A stretch of DNA of 64,000 nt from VAXT01 sp038040395 (GTDB lineage: Bacteria; Actinomycetota; Thermoleophilia; Gaiellales; Gaiellaceae): assembly GCA_038040395.1 (NCBI GenBank), contig JBBPIJ010000009.1:37915-101914 (forward strand), in the 5' to 3' direction. The stretch's first letter is position 1, and the number at the start of each line of letters is the position of its first letter. Positions 24,399 to 35,011 of the stretch are shown in pieces. The notes beneath the pieces are model-generated. The model made no database searches and was not told the DNA's origin. It was given only the letters and a program-made list of their open reading frames with translations. The position numbers were made by a program, and so were the translations under genes.

Positions 24399-24662
24399 GT
24401 GGTCGCAACGATCCTCGCAGCAGTGGACGGAGACGTCACGAAGGCCGGCAAGGCGATCGGCCTTGCGCTCGGAGTCGGGCTCGGCGCTCTCGGCGCCGGC
24501 GTCGGCATCGGGAACATCTTCGGCTCGATGATCCAGTCCGTCGCCCGTCAGCCCGAGCTTCGCGGAGAGCTCCAGGGCATCCAGTGGCTCGGCTTCGCCC
24601 TGACCGAGGCGGTCGTGTTCTACGGCCTGCTCGGCTCGATCCTCGCGTACGTCCTGGTCTAG
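24399..24662 (+). CDS. atpE: F0F1 ATP synthase subunit c
   Basis: 87 residues, two hairpin helices joined by the polar RQPE loop (residues 50-53). The ion-binding carboxylate is E70 (GFALTEAVVFYG). Helix 1 has GVGIG where sodium-type rotors carry GVGQG, and the residue after E70 is Ala rather than Ser, so it should be proton-coupled. AAGGAGGA (24388-24395) is the strongest ribosome-binding site of the operon, fitting the multi-copy c-ring. The stop codon TAG overlaps the left end of the inserted element. Confidence 0.96.
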   Translation: MVATILAAVDGDVTKAGKAIGLALGVGLGALGAGVGIGNIFGSMIQSVARQPELRGELQGIQWLGFALTEAVVFYGLLGSILAYVLV

Positions 24663-24824
24663 TGCCCCTTCCAGCAATACATACCGGCCCCTGGCCCGCG
24701 ATCACGCGGCGCCACAGCCCACCCTCGCCCTTGCCAAGGCTGCAAGCCTTGGCCGCGGTCGAGTGCGGCCTCTGGCTTGGTGCTCACGACCCAGAAGCTC
24801 GGCGGCATTACTGGAAGGGGCACT
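24661..24824 (+). mobile_element. MITE-like/structured intergenic element, copy 1 (atpE-atpF)
   Basis: 164 bp with terminal inverted repeats: AGTGCCCCTTCCAG at the left end and CTGGAAGGGGCACT at the right are perfectly complementary over 14 bp and continue with mismatches to about 20 bp. Internal hairpins include CCGCG-ATCA-CGCGG and GCCAAGGCT-GC-AAGCCTTGGC. It runs from within the atpE stop codon to 1 nt before the atpF ATG. A second copy, about 90% identical apart from a 63-bp insert, fills the atpD-atpC gap. No transposase is encoded. Confidence 0.85.
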
Positions 24825-24825
24825 G

Positions 24826-25356
24826 ATGACAGTTCTCGCCGCAAACCCGCTGATCCAGGTCATCCCGGGGCTGATGATCTGGACGGTCTTCTGCTTCCTC
24901 GTCACGTTCTTCGTCCTCAAGCGCTACGCGTTCGGCGCGATCCAGAAGATCATCGACGAGCGGCGCCAGCGGATTCGCGAGGCTCTGGCCGAGGCCGACT
25001 CAGCCCGCGCGGAGGCTCGCAAGATGCTCGAGGAGCACCGCGCGATGATGGCCGAGGCGCGGGGCAAGGCTGAGGAGATCCTCGCCAAGGCGCGCGAGGT
25101 GGCCGAGTCGCAGAAGAAGCGCATGCGCGACGAGCTCGAGGCCGACCGGCGCCGGCGAATCGAGGAGACGACGAAGCAGATCGAGGCCGAGACGCAGCGT
25201 GCCCTGGAAGCGATCCGGGCCGAGGTCGCCGAGCTGACCGTGATCGCGACGCAGAAGGTCACCGGCAAGGTGCTCGACGCAGCCGACCACAAGCGCTTGA
25301 TCGAGGACGCGGTTCGGGAGCTCGACTTCTCGGTACTGGAAGGCTCGAAGAACTAA
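24826..25356 (+). CDS. atpF: F0F1 ATP synthase subunit b
   Basis: 176 residues from the ATG at 24826; the open frame extends upstream but only through the inserted element. One N-terminal membrane helix (PLIQVIPGLMIWTVFCFLVTFFVL) leads into a long charged coiled coil (IIDERRQRIREALAEADSARAEARKMLEEHRAMM onward), the peripheral stalk. The only candidate ribosome-binding site, GGAAGGGG, lies in the right arm of the element's terminal stem, so translation may depend on opening that stem, for example by ribosomes finishing atpE. Confidence 0.95.
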   Translation: MTVLAANPLIQVIPGLMIWTVFCFLVTFFVLKRYAFGAIQKIIDERRQRIREALAEADSARAEARKMLEEHRAMMAEARGKAEEILAKAREVAESQKKRMRDELEADRRRRIEETTKQIEAETQRALEAIRAEVAELTVIATQKVTGKVLDAADHKRLIEDAVRELDFSVLEGSKN

Positions 25357-25891
25357 TGGCTGTTGTCGCTCGCACGTACGCGAAGGCGCTCTTCGACGCG
25401 GCGAAGGAGCGGGGTCGCCTCGGCGAGGTTCGCGAGGAGCTTCAGGAGTTCGTCACCGCGCTGCACGACGTGCCCGAGCTGGGCGCGCTGCTGCGCAACC
25501 CGCAGCTCGATCCGCCCGCGAAGGCCGAGGCCCTGGCCGCGGTCATGGAGGGTGCCGACGAGCTCGTCCGCAATTTCTTTCGCCTGGTGGCCGAAAAGGG
25601 CCGCGCGGCGCTGATCGAGGACATCGCGCGCGAGTACGAAGAATTGATCGCGGCGGAAGAGCAGATTCTCAAGGTCGAGCTGACGACCGCGCTGGAGCTC
25701 AGCGACACGGAGGCGGCCTCGATCGTGGAGCAGATCGAAAGCGCCTCCGGCAGGCGAGTCGAAGCAACGCGCTCCGTCGACCCCGCCCTCGTCGGCGGGC
25801 TCGTCCTCAAGGCCGGCTCGCTCGAGGTCGACTCGAGCGTCCGCGGCCGTCTCGACCGACTTCGTCATGAACTCGTACAAGGAGCCCGCCC

Positions 25892-25895
<4 letters not shown>
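25356..25895 (+). CDS. atpH: F0F1 ATP synthase subunit delta
   Basis: 179 residues; starts on the last base of the atpF stop (TAATG). ARTYAKALFDAAKERGRLGEV at the N-terminus and the C-terminal ERVDPALVGGLVLKAGSLEVD-type block (here RSVDPALVGGLVLKAGSLEVDSSV) are the OSCP/delta signature. It links the F1 head to the b stalk. It overlaps the atpA GTG by 4 nt. Confidence 0.95.
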
Positions 25896-27430
<1,535 letters not shown>

Positions 27431-27435
27431 TAGCA

Positions 27436-28320
27436 ATGGCGGCGGTTCAGGACATCAAGCGCCGGATCCGCTCGGTCCGGAACACCCGCAAGATCACCCG
27501 CGCGATGGAGCTCGTGGCCGCGGCCAAGCTCAGGCGGGCTCAGGCCAGAATCGAGTCGATGCGCCCATACGCCGATCGGATGCAGGAGCTGATGGTCGGC
27601 GTCGCACGTGCGAGCTCGTCGGTTCGCGGGCTGCCGCTGCTCCAGCGACGGGACGTCAAGACGACGGCGATTCTCCCGCTGACAGGGGATCGCGGGCTCG
27701 CCGGGGCCTTCAACGCGCAGATTCTCCGCGAGGCCTTCGCTGTCGAGCGGCGTCTCCGGGGCGAGGGGATCGAGCCGCGCTGGCTCGTCGCCGGCCGGAA
27801 GGGCGCCTCGACGTTGCGCTTCCGGCGCTACGAGATCGAGCAGGCCTGGTCGGGGTTCAGCGACAGCCCGCGCTACGCCGACGCGCAGGCGATCGCCCAT
27901 CGCGTCGCGCAGCTCTACGTGGAGGGAGAGGTCGACCGCGTAGACGTCATCTACAACCACTTCGAGTCCGCGCTCACGCAGCGCGTCGTCGTCCAGGAGG
28001 TCCTCCCGATCCCCGAGAGCCTGCTCGAAGGTGACGACGAGAAAACCGAGGCGCTGCTCGGCGACTTCATCTACGAGCCCGAGCCCGAGCAGATCCTCGA
28101 ACGCCTACTGCCGGTGTACGTCGAGACGGAGCTCTATCGCGCGCTGCTCGAGTCGGCCGCCTCGGAGCAGGGCGCCCGGATGACGGCGATGCGAAACGCC
28201 TCCAAGAACGCCGCCGAGCTGATCGATCACCTCACGCTCCAGATGAACCGAGCGCGCCAAGCCGAGATCACCCAGGAGATCCTGGAAGTGGTCGCCGGCG
28301 CCGATGCTCTCACTGCCTGA
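27436..28320 (+). CDS. atpG: F0F1 ATP synthase subunit gamma
   Basis: 294 residues from the ATG at 27436, 5 nt after the atpA stop. The N-terminal helix IKRRIRSVRNTRKITRAMELVAAAKLRRAQ and the C-terminal helix RMTAMRNASKNAAELIDHLTLQMNRARQAEITQEI form the rotor shaft; TGDRGLAGAFN is the conserved central block. It ends the first ATP synthase block; normally atpD and atpC follow directly, but here a peptide transporter does. Confidence 0.96.
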   Translation: MAAVQDIKRRIRSVRNTRKITRAMELVAAAKLRRAQARIESMRPYADRMQELMVGVARASSSVRGLPLLQRRDVKTTAILPLTGDRGLAGAFNAQILREAFAVERRLRGEGIEPRWLVAGRKGASTLRFRRYEIEQAWSGFSDSPRYADAQAIAHRVAQLYVEGEVDRVDVIYNHFESALTQRVVVQEVLPIPESLLEGDDEKTEALLGDFIYEPEPEQILERLLPVYVETELYRALLESAASEQGARMTAMRNASKNAAELIDHLTLQMNRARQAEITQEILEVVAGADALTA

Positions 28321-28384
28321 GTCGCGTGACTAACAATTCGGCTCCGGGTAGAGTCTGAGTTAGTACGGCGCTCCCGGCGTCGTT

Positions 28385-29464
28385 ATGCTCCTCATTCGCA
28401 TGGCGACCAGAGAAAAACCCGCGGATATGCTCGGCTCCCAGGCCGGCCTGGGAGCAGCAGTTGCAAGCGAGTCGGGCCCCGAGCTAGGCGAGCAGCTGGA
28501 GAAGGTTCGCGCCCGCGGTTACTGGGAGCTTGTCTGGCTCCGCTTCAAGCGCGACAAGATCGCCATCGCCAGCGGGTTCCTGATCATCCTGATGCTCCTG
28601 ATCGCGTTCGCCGGCGCGCCGATTGCCGAGCACTACATCGGGCACGGACCGAACGACCAGTTCTACGACCCACCGGCTGTCAGTAGCCCCGGCCTGCTCC
28701 CCGCGGATCCGTGGACCCACATCGACAACCCGTACACGGGCAAGCGAGACATCCTCGTCCTCGGCGCCGCGAACAGGCTCGGGCAGGACGAGTTCCTGCG
28801 CCTCCTCTACGGCGCCCGCGTCTCGCTCGAGGTCGCCCTTCTCTCGACACTCGGCGTGATGGTCATCGGCGTCCTACTCGGCGCGATCGCCGGCTACTTC
28901 CGCGGCTGGATCGACACGATCATCTCCCGGGTGACCGAGATCACGATGGCATTCCCGCTCCTGCTGTTCGTCATCGCGCTGGCTGCGACGGTCGGCCCTC
29001 GGCTGAACGCGATCACGTTCGGGTTCTTCCCTCCGGGCGTGGTCACGCTCGTTCTGATCTTCACCGTCTTCGGCTGGTTCTACCCGGCCAGGATCATGCG
29101 CGCGCAGGTTTTCTCCATCCGGGAGAAGGAGTACATCGAGGCGGCCCGGATGATCGGAGCCAGCGACATGCGGATAATCCGCTCCCACGTGCTGCCCCAT
29201 CTGATCGCGCCGATGATCGTCTTCTCGACACTGATCGTGGCCAGCTACGTGCTCTTCGAGGCAGGCCTGTCGTTCCTCGGGATCGGCATCCCGCTCACGG
29301 TGCCGAGCTGGGGGAACCTGCTCTCCAGCGCGCCCGAGTACTACACGACCCGGCCGTTCCTGATGGCGTGGCCGGGCCTCGCGGTGCTGATCACCACGCT
29401 GGCGTTCAACCTGCTCGGCGACGGGCTCAGGGACGCGTTCGATCCCCGTTCGGCCCAGCAGTAA
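28385..29464 (+). CDS. Oligopeptide/dipeptide ABC transporter permease (DppC/OppC type)
   Basis: 359 residues. An N-terminal cytoplasmic part is followed by one helix, a periplasm-side insert, then five helices; the EAA loop is EYIEAARMIGASDMRIIRSHVLPHL. DppC proteins have this N-terminal extension. A start at the second Met (28400) is possible. TAGAGT at 28349-28354 could be the promoter of the cluster. The cluster order is permease, binding protein, permease, ATPase, ATPase, and it separates atpG from atpD. Confidence 0.92.
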   Translation: MLLIRMATREKPADMLGSQAGLGAAVASESGPELGEQLEKVRARGYWELVWLRFKRDKIAIASGFLIILMLLIAFAGAPIAEHYIGHGPNDQFYDPPAVSSPGLLPADPWTHIDNPYTGKRDILVLGAANRLGQDEFLRLLYGARVSLEVALLSTLGVMVIGVLLGAIAGYFRGWIDTIISRVTEITMAFPLLLFVIALAATVGPRLNAITFGFFPPGVVTLVLIFTVFGWFYPARIMRAQVFSIREKEYIEAARMIGASDMRIIRSHVLPHLIAPMIVFSTLIVASYVLFEAGLSFLGIGIPLTVPSWGNLLSSAPEYYTTRPFLMAWPGLAVLITTLAFNLLGDGLRDAFDPRSAQQ

Positions 29465-29586
29465 GCGCCGAACGCCCGTTCGCATCGGGCGCAACTAACC
29501 AAATCCGTCCCCTCGCGTCTTATGACTGTGGACGGGCGACCGTCCCGGGTCGAGTCCGCTCGGCTCGAGTTCACGAAAGGAGAGAC

Positions 29587-31269
29587 ATGCACAGACGCCT
29601 ATGGCTCTCGGTCGCGATGCTTGCGACCGGGGCAAGCCTGTTGGTTGCAGCGAGCTTTGCGAGTGCGGGTGGTAACGCCCCGCTCAAGAAGGGTGGCATC
29701 TGGAGAGTCGGCACCACCGGCGCCTCCGTACAGGTGGACCCACAGCTCGCGTACATCACCACCGCATGGTGGCTCGAGTATGCAACCGCAGCAAAGCTCT
29801 ACAACTATCCGGACAGGTCGGGCCCCTCGGGCACCAAGCTCATTCCTGAGGTTGCGTCGACGTTCACCGTCTCGAACGGCGGTAAGACGTATACGTTCAC
29901 GATCCGGAAGGGCTTCAAGTTCAGCGACGGCTCGGCAGTGACCGCGAACAACTTCAAGTACGCGATCAACCGTGTCGCCAATCACGAGCTCGCCTCACCA
30001 GGCGCGGTCTTCATCGTCGACCCGAACGGCTCGAACATCGTTGGTGCGAAGGCCTGCAACGACAGCAGCAGCTGCACGAACGTCAGTGGTGCCACGGTCA
30101 AGGGCAACAAGCTGAAGATCCGCCTCACGAAGGCGGACGGCACGTTCATGTCCAAGATCACGATGCCGTTCTTCCAGGCGACCTCCACGAAGATGCCGCT
30201 CAAGACGGAAGTCGTCAACATCGCGAACATCCGGTCGATTCCTGCGGCCGGTCCCTATGCGTATTCGCGCAACGACGTGAACACGCTGACGTCGATCAGG
30301 CAGAACCCGTTCTGGAAGGCAGGGCCAGGCAAGCTGCGCCCGCGCAACCTGACGGGTCTCGACATCCAGTGGAACCTCAACGAGCAGACGGCGTTCAACC
30401 AGACGAAGAACAACGAGCTGGACGAGGGCCCACTGCCGGCAGCCGAGGTTCAGGGCATCGCCAACCAGTACGGGGTCAACAAGACCCGCTTCTGGACGAA
30501 GGCGGTCAACTGCACTGGGTACCTGCCGATGAACACGGCGAACAACCTGTTCAAGAACAACGTCAAGCTCCGCCAGGCTGTCTCCTACGTGGTCAACCGG
30601 AAGGCCTACGTCAATCAGGTGGGTCCGTACGCCGGTAATCCGTGGACGCACCTCTTCAACCCGGGTGTACCTGGGTGGCGGAACGAGAACGCGTATCCCA
30701 TCAAGGCGAACATCACCAAGGCTAAGTCGCTCGCCGCGGGTCACTTCAAGGACGGGAAGATCACTGTCTACTTCCGTTCCTCAGGCACGATCAACCCGGC
30801 TCAGGCCCAGATCGTCCGCCAGGACCTCATCAACCTCGGCTTCAGCGCCGGGAACATCACGATGAAGGGCTTCTCCGGCGGCAACATCTACGACGCCATG
30901 GGCGTCAAGGGCAACGATGCCGACATCGGCGTCTCGATGGGCTGGTGCTCGGACTACCCGGATCCGTACGACTGGATTAACGTCCTGCTGTACGGCGGGA
31001 ACATCACGGATGAGAACAACGTGAACTACTCGTTCTTCAACCATCCGACGTGGAACAAGAGGATGGAGGCCGCGGCCCGACTCGTCGGTCCGAAGCGTCT
31101 CAAGGTCTACGGTCAGCTGGATCTCGACATCATGAAGAAGGCTGCCCCGATGGCTGCGGAGAGGACGTACAACAACCGGTACTTCTTCTCCAACCGTGTT
31201 GACCCACGGGCTCTCGTGTACCAGGGGATCTACCAGGACTGGAGCATCCCCGCTCTGTCACTGAAGTAA
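29587..31269 (+). CDS. Extracellular solute-binding protein family 5 (peptide-binding)
   Basis: 560 residues from an ATG with GGAG nearby (AAAGGAGAG, 29575-29583). Signal peptide MHRRLWLSVAMLATGASLLVAASFASAGG has no lipobox cysteine, unusual for this family in Gram-positives. Mature protein shows the SBP_bac_5 features: GGIWRVGTTGAS, FTIRKGFKFSDGSAVTANNFKYAINR and KLRQAVSYVVNRKAYV. Binds peptides or similar solutes for the flanking permeases. It is Asn/Lys-rich compared with neighbours. A hairpin (29469-29482) lies upstream and a terminator-like stem downstream, which would raise its level above the permeases. Confidence 0.92.
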   Translation: MHRRLWLSVAMLATGASLLVAASFASAGGNAPLKKGGIWRVGTTGASVQVDPQLAYITTAWWLEYATAAKLYNYPDRSGPSGTKLIPEVASTFTVSNGGKTYTFTIRKGFKFSDGSAVTANNFKYAINRVANHELASPGAVFIVDPNGSNIVGAKACNDSSSCTNVSGATVKGNKLKIRLTKADGTFMSKITMPFFQATSTKMPLKTEVVNIANIRSIPAAGPYAYSRNDVNTLTSIRQNPFWKAGPGKLRPRNLTGLDIQWNLNEQTAFNQTKNNELDEGPLPAAEVQGIANQYGVNKTRFWTKAVNCTGYLPMNTANNLFKNNVKLRQAVSYVVNRKAYVNQVGPYAGNPWTHLFNPGVPGWRNENAYPIKANITKAKSLAAGHFKDGKITVYFRSSGTINPAQAQIVRQDLINLGFSAGNITMKGFSGGNIYDAMGVKGNDADIGVSMGWCSDYPDPYDWINVLLYGGNITDENNVNYSFFNHPTWNKRMEAAARLVGPKRLKVYGQLDLDIMKKAAPMAAERTYNNRYFFSNRVDPRALVYQGIYQDWSIPALSLK

Positions 31270-31298
31270 GAGGGCTCTAGGGAAGAAAGAGGGAGCAG

Positions 31299-31333
31299 CG
31301 TGAGGCGCCGGCCCATACCGGCGGCGCCTCACG
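31299..31333 (+). terminator. Stem-loop after the binding-protein gene
   Basis: A 12-bp stem (CGTGAGGCGCCG with CGGCGCCTCACG) and 11-nt loop is followed by TCTCCTTT. Partial termination here would make more binding protein than downstream permease and ATPases, a common feature of such operons. Confidence 0.65.
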
Positions 31334-31355
31334 TCTCCTTTACGGATGACTGAGA

Positions 31356-31361
31356 TAGGAT
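31356..31361 (+). promoter_or_regulatory. Possible -10 TAGGAT before the second permease gene
   Basis: TAGGAT lies 36 nt before the ATG at 31398, leaving room for the ACGGAGA ribosome-binding site. It would give the distal transporter genes their own promoter after the stem-loop. Confidence 0.35.
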
Positions 31362-31397
31362 CCCGGCAGGCGCGCTAGAGACCGAACGGAGACTGCG

Positions 31398-32432
31398 ATG
31401 TTCCGATACCTCGTCAGACGAACTCTTTGGGCGATCGTGCTCTTCCTTGTGATCATGTTCGTCACGTTCGTGATCTTCTTCATGGCGCCGAACAACCCGG
31501 CGCGCGCGGTCTGCGGAGGTGACCAGGCACGTCCGGAATGTCTGGTGCTCGCGACCGAGAAACTCGGGCTCGACAAGCCGATCTACATTCAATACAGCAG
31601 GTTCATCGGCCGTCTGCTGCCGGTGAGCAGGCCGGTGAGCTTCCAGGGCGGTGTCCACCTTAGGCAGCCGCACTTCAAGACGCCGAGTCTCGGCACCGCG
31701 TTTGCCACGAGCGAGGAGCTGAACCAGACGATCATCAAGGCGGCTCCGGTGACAGCGTCGCTCGTCATCGGCGGCGCAGTTCTCTGGATGCTGATCGGGC
31801 TCACGGTCGGCATCTTCTCGGCCCTGAAGCCACGTTCGCTGTTAGACCGAGGTGCGATGGTCTTCGTCCTGATCGGCGTGTCGGCGCACCCGGTGTGGAT
31901 CGGCCTGATCCTGTCGTACTTCTTCGGAGTCAAGTGGGACATTACGCCGATCGCGAACTACTCCTACTTCTTCGGTGCGCCGGCGGACTCAGGACTTCCA
32001 GGCGGCCCCTGGCAGTGGTTCTACCACATGATTTTGCCCTGGTGCACCTTCGCGCTTCTCTTCTCGGCGCTCTATGTCCGCATGATCAGGGCCAACGTGA
32101 TGGAGACCCTGAACGAGGACTTCGTGCGCACGGCGAGGGCGAAGGGAGCGCCCGAGCGCCGCGTCTTGATCTCGCACGTTCTCCGAAACGCGCTCTTGCC
32201 CGTCGTGACGATGCTCGGGATGGACATCGGCGTCGCACTCGGCGGTGCGATCTTCACCGAAGGCATCTTCCAGCTACCAGGGCTCGGAAGGACCGCGATC
32301 CTCGCGATCAACAACCAGGACCTCGCCACGGTCCAGGCTGTCGTGGTCTTTGCGACGGTTGCGATCCTTATCTTCAACCTCGTCGTCGATCTGCTCTACG
32401 CCTGGATCGATCCGCGAATCCGGCTCACGTAA
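31398..32432 (+). CDS. Oligopeptide/dipeptide ABC transporter permease (DppB/OppB type)
   Basis: 344 residues. MFRYLVRRTLWAIVLFLVIMFVTFVIFF is the typical DppB opening helix, and the EAA loop is EDFVRTARAKGAPERRVLISHVLRNALLP. Six membrane helices. It pairs with the DppC-type permease to form the pore. The start is supported by ACGGAGA upstream. The first loop holds two cysteines (CGGDQARPEC) that could be disulfide-linked. Confidence 0.92.
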   Translation: MFRYLVRRTLWAIVLFLVIMFVTFVIFFMAPNNPARAVCGGDQARPECLVLATEKLGLDKPIYIQYSRFIGRLLPVSRPVSFQGGVHLRQPHFKTPSLGTAFATSEELNQTIIKAAPVTASLVIGGAVLWMLIGLTVGIFSALKPRSLLDRGAMVFVLIGVSAHPVWIGLILSYFFGVKWDITPIANYSYFFGAPADSGLPGGPWQWFYHMILPWCTFALLFSALYVRMIRANVMETLNEDFVRTARAKGAPERRVLISHVLRNALLPVVTMLGMDIGVALGGAIFTEGIFQLPGLGRTAILAINNQDLATVQAVVVFATVAILIFNLVVDLLYAWIDPRIRLT

Positions 32433-32443
32433 GAGACACGTTC

Positions 32444-33466
32444 TTGGCACTTCTCGAAGTCACAGACCTGCGCACGTCCTTTCATACCGAGGACGGCGTC
32501 GTCACGGCCGTCGACGGCGTGTCGTTCTCGATCGAGAAGGGCCAGACCCTCGGGATCGTGGGCGAGTCGGGGTGCGGCAAGAGCGTCACCTGCCTGACGA
32601 TCATGGGCCTGAACCCCAAGCGGAACACGGTGTCGAGCGGCACAGCGATGTGGAAGGGCAAGAACCTGATCGGGGCGAAGCCGAAGGAGTTGCGCGAGAT
32701 CCGCGGAGACGAGATGTCGATGATCTTCCAGGACCCGATGACGTCGCTGAACCCGGTCCACTCGATCGGGAAGCAGCTCATCGAGGCGGTCCAGCTGCAC
32801 CGGGACGTTACGACGCGCGTCGCACGAGCTCGCGCGCTCGAGTTGCTGAAGGCGGTCGGCATTCCGCGCGCCGAGAACCGGATCGACGACTACCCGCACC
32901 AGTTCTCGGGCGGTATGCGCCAGCGCGTGATGATCGCGATGGCGCTCGTCAACGATCCCGATCTCCTGATCGCGGACGAGCCCACCACAGCTCTCGACGT
33001 GACGACGCAGGCTCAGATCCTCAACCTCATGAAACGACTCCAGCAGGAGTTCGGCAGCGCGATCTTGATGATCACGCACGACCTCGGCGTGATCGCGGAG
33101 ACCGCAGACGACGTGCTCGTCATGTACGCAGCCAAGGTCGTCGAGAAGGCGAACGTGGACGATCTCTTCAGCCGGCCCCAGCATCCGTACACGTGGGGGC
33201 TGATGGGATCGCTCCCGCGCCTGGATGCCGACGTGGAGCGGCTCACGCAGATTCCCGGCCAGCCGCCCTCGCTCCTCCGTCCGCCCTCGGGCTGCCGCTT
33301 CCATCCGCGCTGCCCATACGTCATGGACGTCTGCAAGTCGAAGGTGCCGGAGCTCGAGCCCGCGCAGCACGATCCGAAGCACGAGCAGGCGTGCTTCCTC
33401 GATCCGCAGACGAAGGACCGCGAGGCGGCGAAGCTGCTCGCAGCGACCATGGCCGAGGCCGGGTGA
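32444..33466 (+). CDS. Peptide ABC transporter ATP-binding protein (DppD/OppD type)
   Basis: 340 residues if it starts at the TTG at 32444, the only start-like codon between the preceding stop and the first domain residues (ALLEVTDLRTSF). Walker A GESGCGKS, signature FSGGMRQRV, Walker B LLIADEPTTALD, H-loop ITHDLGV. The C-terminal CRFHPRCPYVMDVC motif is the cysteine cluster reported to bind an Fe-S centre in this subfamily. Energises peptide import together with the next gene. Confidence 0.93.
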   Translation: MALLEVTDLRTSFHTEDGVVTAVDGVSFSIEKGQTLGIVGESGCGKSVTCLTIMGLNPKRNTVSSGTAMWKGKNLIGAKPKELREIRGDEMSMIFQDPMTSLNPVHSIGKQLIEAVQLHRDVTTRVARARALELLKAVGIPRAENRIDDYPHQFSGGMRQRVMIAMALVNDPDLLIADEPTTALDVTTQAQILNLMKRLQQEFGSAILMITHDLGVIAETADDVLVMYAAKVVEKANVDDLFSRPQHPYTWGLMGSLPRLDADVERLTQIPGQPPSLLRPPSGCRFHPRCPYVMDVCKSKVPELEPAQHDPKHEQACFLDPQTKDREAAKLLAATMAEAG

Positions 33467-34551
33467 TGGCGACCGACCCGATCACGCGCGGCGACGAGCT
33501 CCTCGCCGTTCGGGACGTCAAGAAGTACTTCCCGATCACGCGCGGGATCATCTTCCAGAAGCAGGTCGCCCAGGTGCAGGCCGTGGACGGCGTCTCGTTC
33601 ACCGTCAACCAGGGTGAGACGCTCGGCATCGTGGGCGAGTCGGGTTGCGGCAAGTCGACGCTGGCGCGCTGCATCGTGCGGCTGCTGGACACGACCGAGG
33701 GAAGCATCATCTTCGAGGGTCGCGACATCACGAAGCTCTCTCGCGCGGCCATGCGCCCGATTCGGCGCCAGATGACGATGATCTTCCAGGACCCCTACGC
33801 CTCGCTCAACCCGCGCAAGCGCGTCGGGTTCATCATCGGCGAGGCGCTCGAGGTGCACAAGCTCGGGACGCCGAGCGAGGTCAAGACCCGCGTCCAGGAG
33901 CTGCTCGAGGTGGTCGGGCTCAACCCGGAGCACTACAACCGTTTCCCGCACGAGTTCTCCGGGGGGCAGCGCCAGCGAATCGGAGTTGCGCGGGCGCTTG
34001 CCGTCAACCCGCGGTTGATCGTCTGCGACGAGCCGGTCTCGGCGCTAGACGTCTCCGTCCAGGCTCAGATCCTCAACCTGCTCAAGGACCTCCAGGACGA
34101 GTTCGACCTCACTTACATCTTCATCGCGCACGACCTGAACGTCGTCCGGCACATCTCGGACCGCGTGATGGTCATGTACCTGGGCAAGGTGGCCGAGGTC
34201 GCCTCGCGTCACGATCTCTACAGCGAGCCGAAGCACCCGTACACGGGAGCGTTGCTCTCGGCCGTCCCGATCGCGAATCCCGAGCTGGGGCGCAAGCGCG
34301 AGCCGATCGTGCTCGAAGGTGACGTCCCGAGCCCCGTCAATCCACCGAGCGCGTGCCGATTTCACCCGCGCTGTCCGCGCTTCGTCGAGGGGCACTGCGA
34401 CGTCGAGGAGCCGCCTCTCTATCCCTTCGGCACGGGCGACCACGTGGCCGCCTGCCACTACCCACTCGAGCGCTGGCCGATGAGCGCGACGGAGATGCGG
34501 CGGGGATCCGGAGCGAAGGCCCGCTCGCCCGAAGAAGCGCTTCCCGCGTAG
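33466..34551 (+). CDS. Peptide ABC transporter ATP-binding protein (DppF/OppF type)
   Basis: 361 residues; ATG overlaps the previous stop (TGATG). Walker A GESGCGKST, signature FSGGQRQRI, Walker B LIVCDEPVSALD, H-loop IAHDLNVV, and C-terminal CRFHPRCPRFVEGHC. Forms a heterodimer with the preceding ATPase on the cytoplasmic face of the permease pair. Last gene of the transporter operon. Confidence 0.94.
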   Translation: MATDPITRGDELLAVRDVKKYFPITRGIIFQKQVAQVQAVDGVSFTVNQGETLGIVGESGCGKSTLARCIVRLLDTTEGSIIFEGRDITKLSRAAMRPIRRQMTMIFQDPYASLNPRKRVGFIIGEALEVHKLGTPSEVKTRVQELLEVVGLNPEHYNRFPHEFSGGQRQRIGVARALAVNPRLIVCDEPVSALDVSVQAQILNLLKDLQDEFDLTYIFIAHDLNVVRHISDRVMVMYLGKVAEVASRHDLYSEPKHPYTGALLSAVPIANPELGRKREPIVLEGDVPSPVNPPSACRFHPRCPRFVEGHCDVEEPPLYPFGTGDHVAACHYPLERWPMSATEMRRGSGAKARSPEEALPA

Positions 34552-34557
34552 CCCCGG

Positions 34558-34932
34558 ATGCTTCTCGCGGCGCTTCGCCGTCTCGCACTGTTGGTGGGCC
34601 TCGCCGTCGGCGTGACCGCAGTAGTGTCCTTGCTTCTCGGCGCAGTGCTCGGAACCTCGGCCGGGCGCGCACTCACGCTCGGCTTCTATTTCACAGGCTG
34701 TTTTCTGCTCATCGCCGGATTCTTCCTCGGGAACCGGGGGCCTGCCCGCGTCAAGTCGGAGGAGCCAGGAGCGTCGATACTCCCGTTCGGAATCACTGCC
34801 GACAGGCGCCTCCGTTGGGCGACCCCGAGCGAGCAGTACGACACGATCAGGAGCTCCGCCGTCTTCATCTCGCTGGGGGTCGTCCTCATCGTCATCGGAG
34901 GGGTCATCGACAGCCGGCATTCCCTGTTCTAA
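34558..34932 (+). CDS. Small membrane protein of unknown function
   Basis: 124 residues, starting 6 nt after the transporter operon. Three hydrophobic helices (LLVGLAVGVTAVVSLLLGAVL, GFYFTGCFLLIAGFFLG, AVFISLGVVLIVIGGVI) with a soluble loop between the second and third. Not recognised; probably co-transcribed with the transporter. Confidence 0.65.
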   Translation: MLLAALRRLALLVGLAVGVTAVVSLLLGAVLGTSAGRALTLGFYFTGCFLLIAGFFLGNRGPARVKSEEPGASILPFGITADRRLRWATPSEQYDTIRSSAVFISLGVVLIVIGGVIDSRHSLF

Positions 34933-35011
34933 GGTGAGTTTGTCGACGCGGTCCCAGACCTCCGCGTTTCGACTAACTTCTACGCGACGAAGCCGTCAAA
35001 ACTATCGAAGC

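Noticed and set aside
24763..24825. N-terminal extension of atpF, and likewise of atpC (37237-37407), through the repeat element
   Set aside because: The extra residues come from the element and have no family similarity; ordinary starts at 24826 and 37408 give standard b and epsilon subunits.
28711..29586. Upstream extension of the peptide-binding protein frame through the permease gene
   Set aside because: It is an out-of-frame reading of the permease; the signal peptide and AAAGGAGAG fix the start at 29587.
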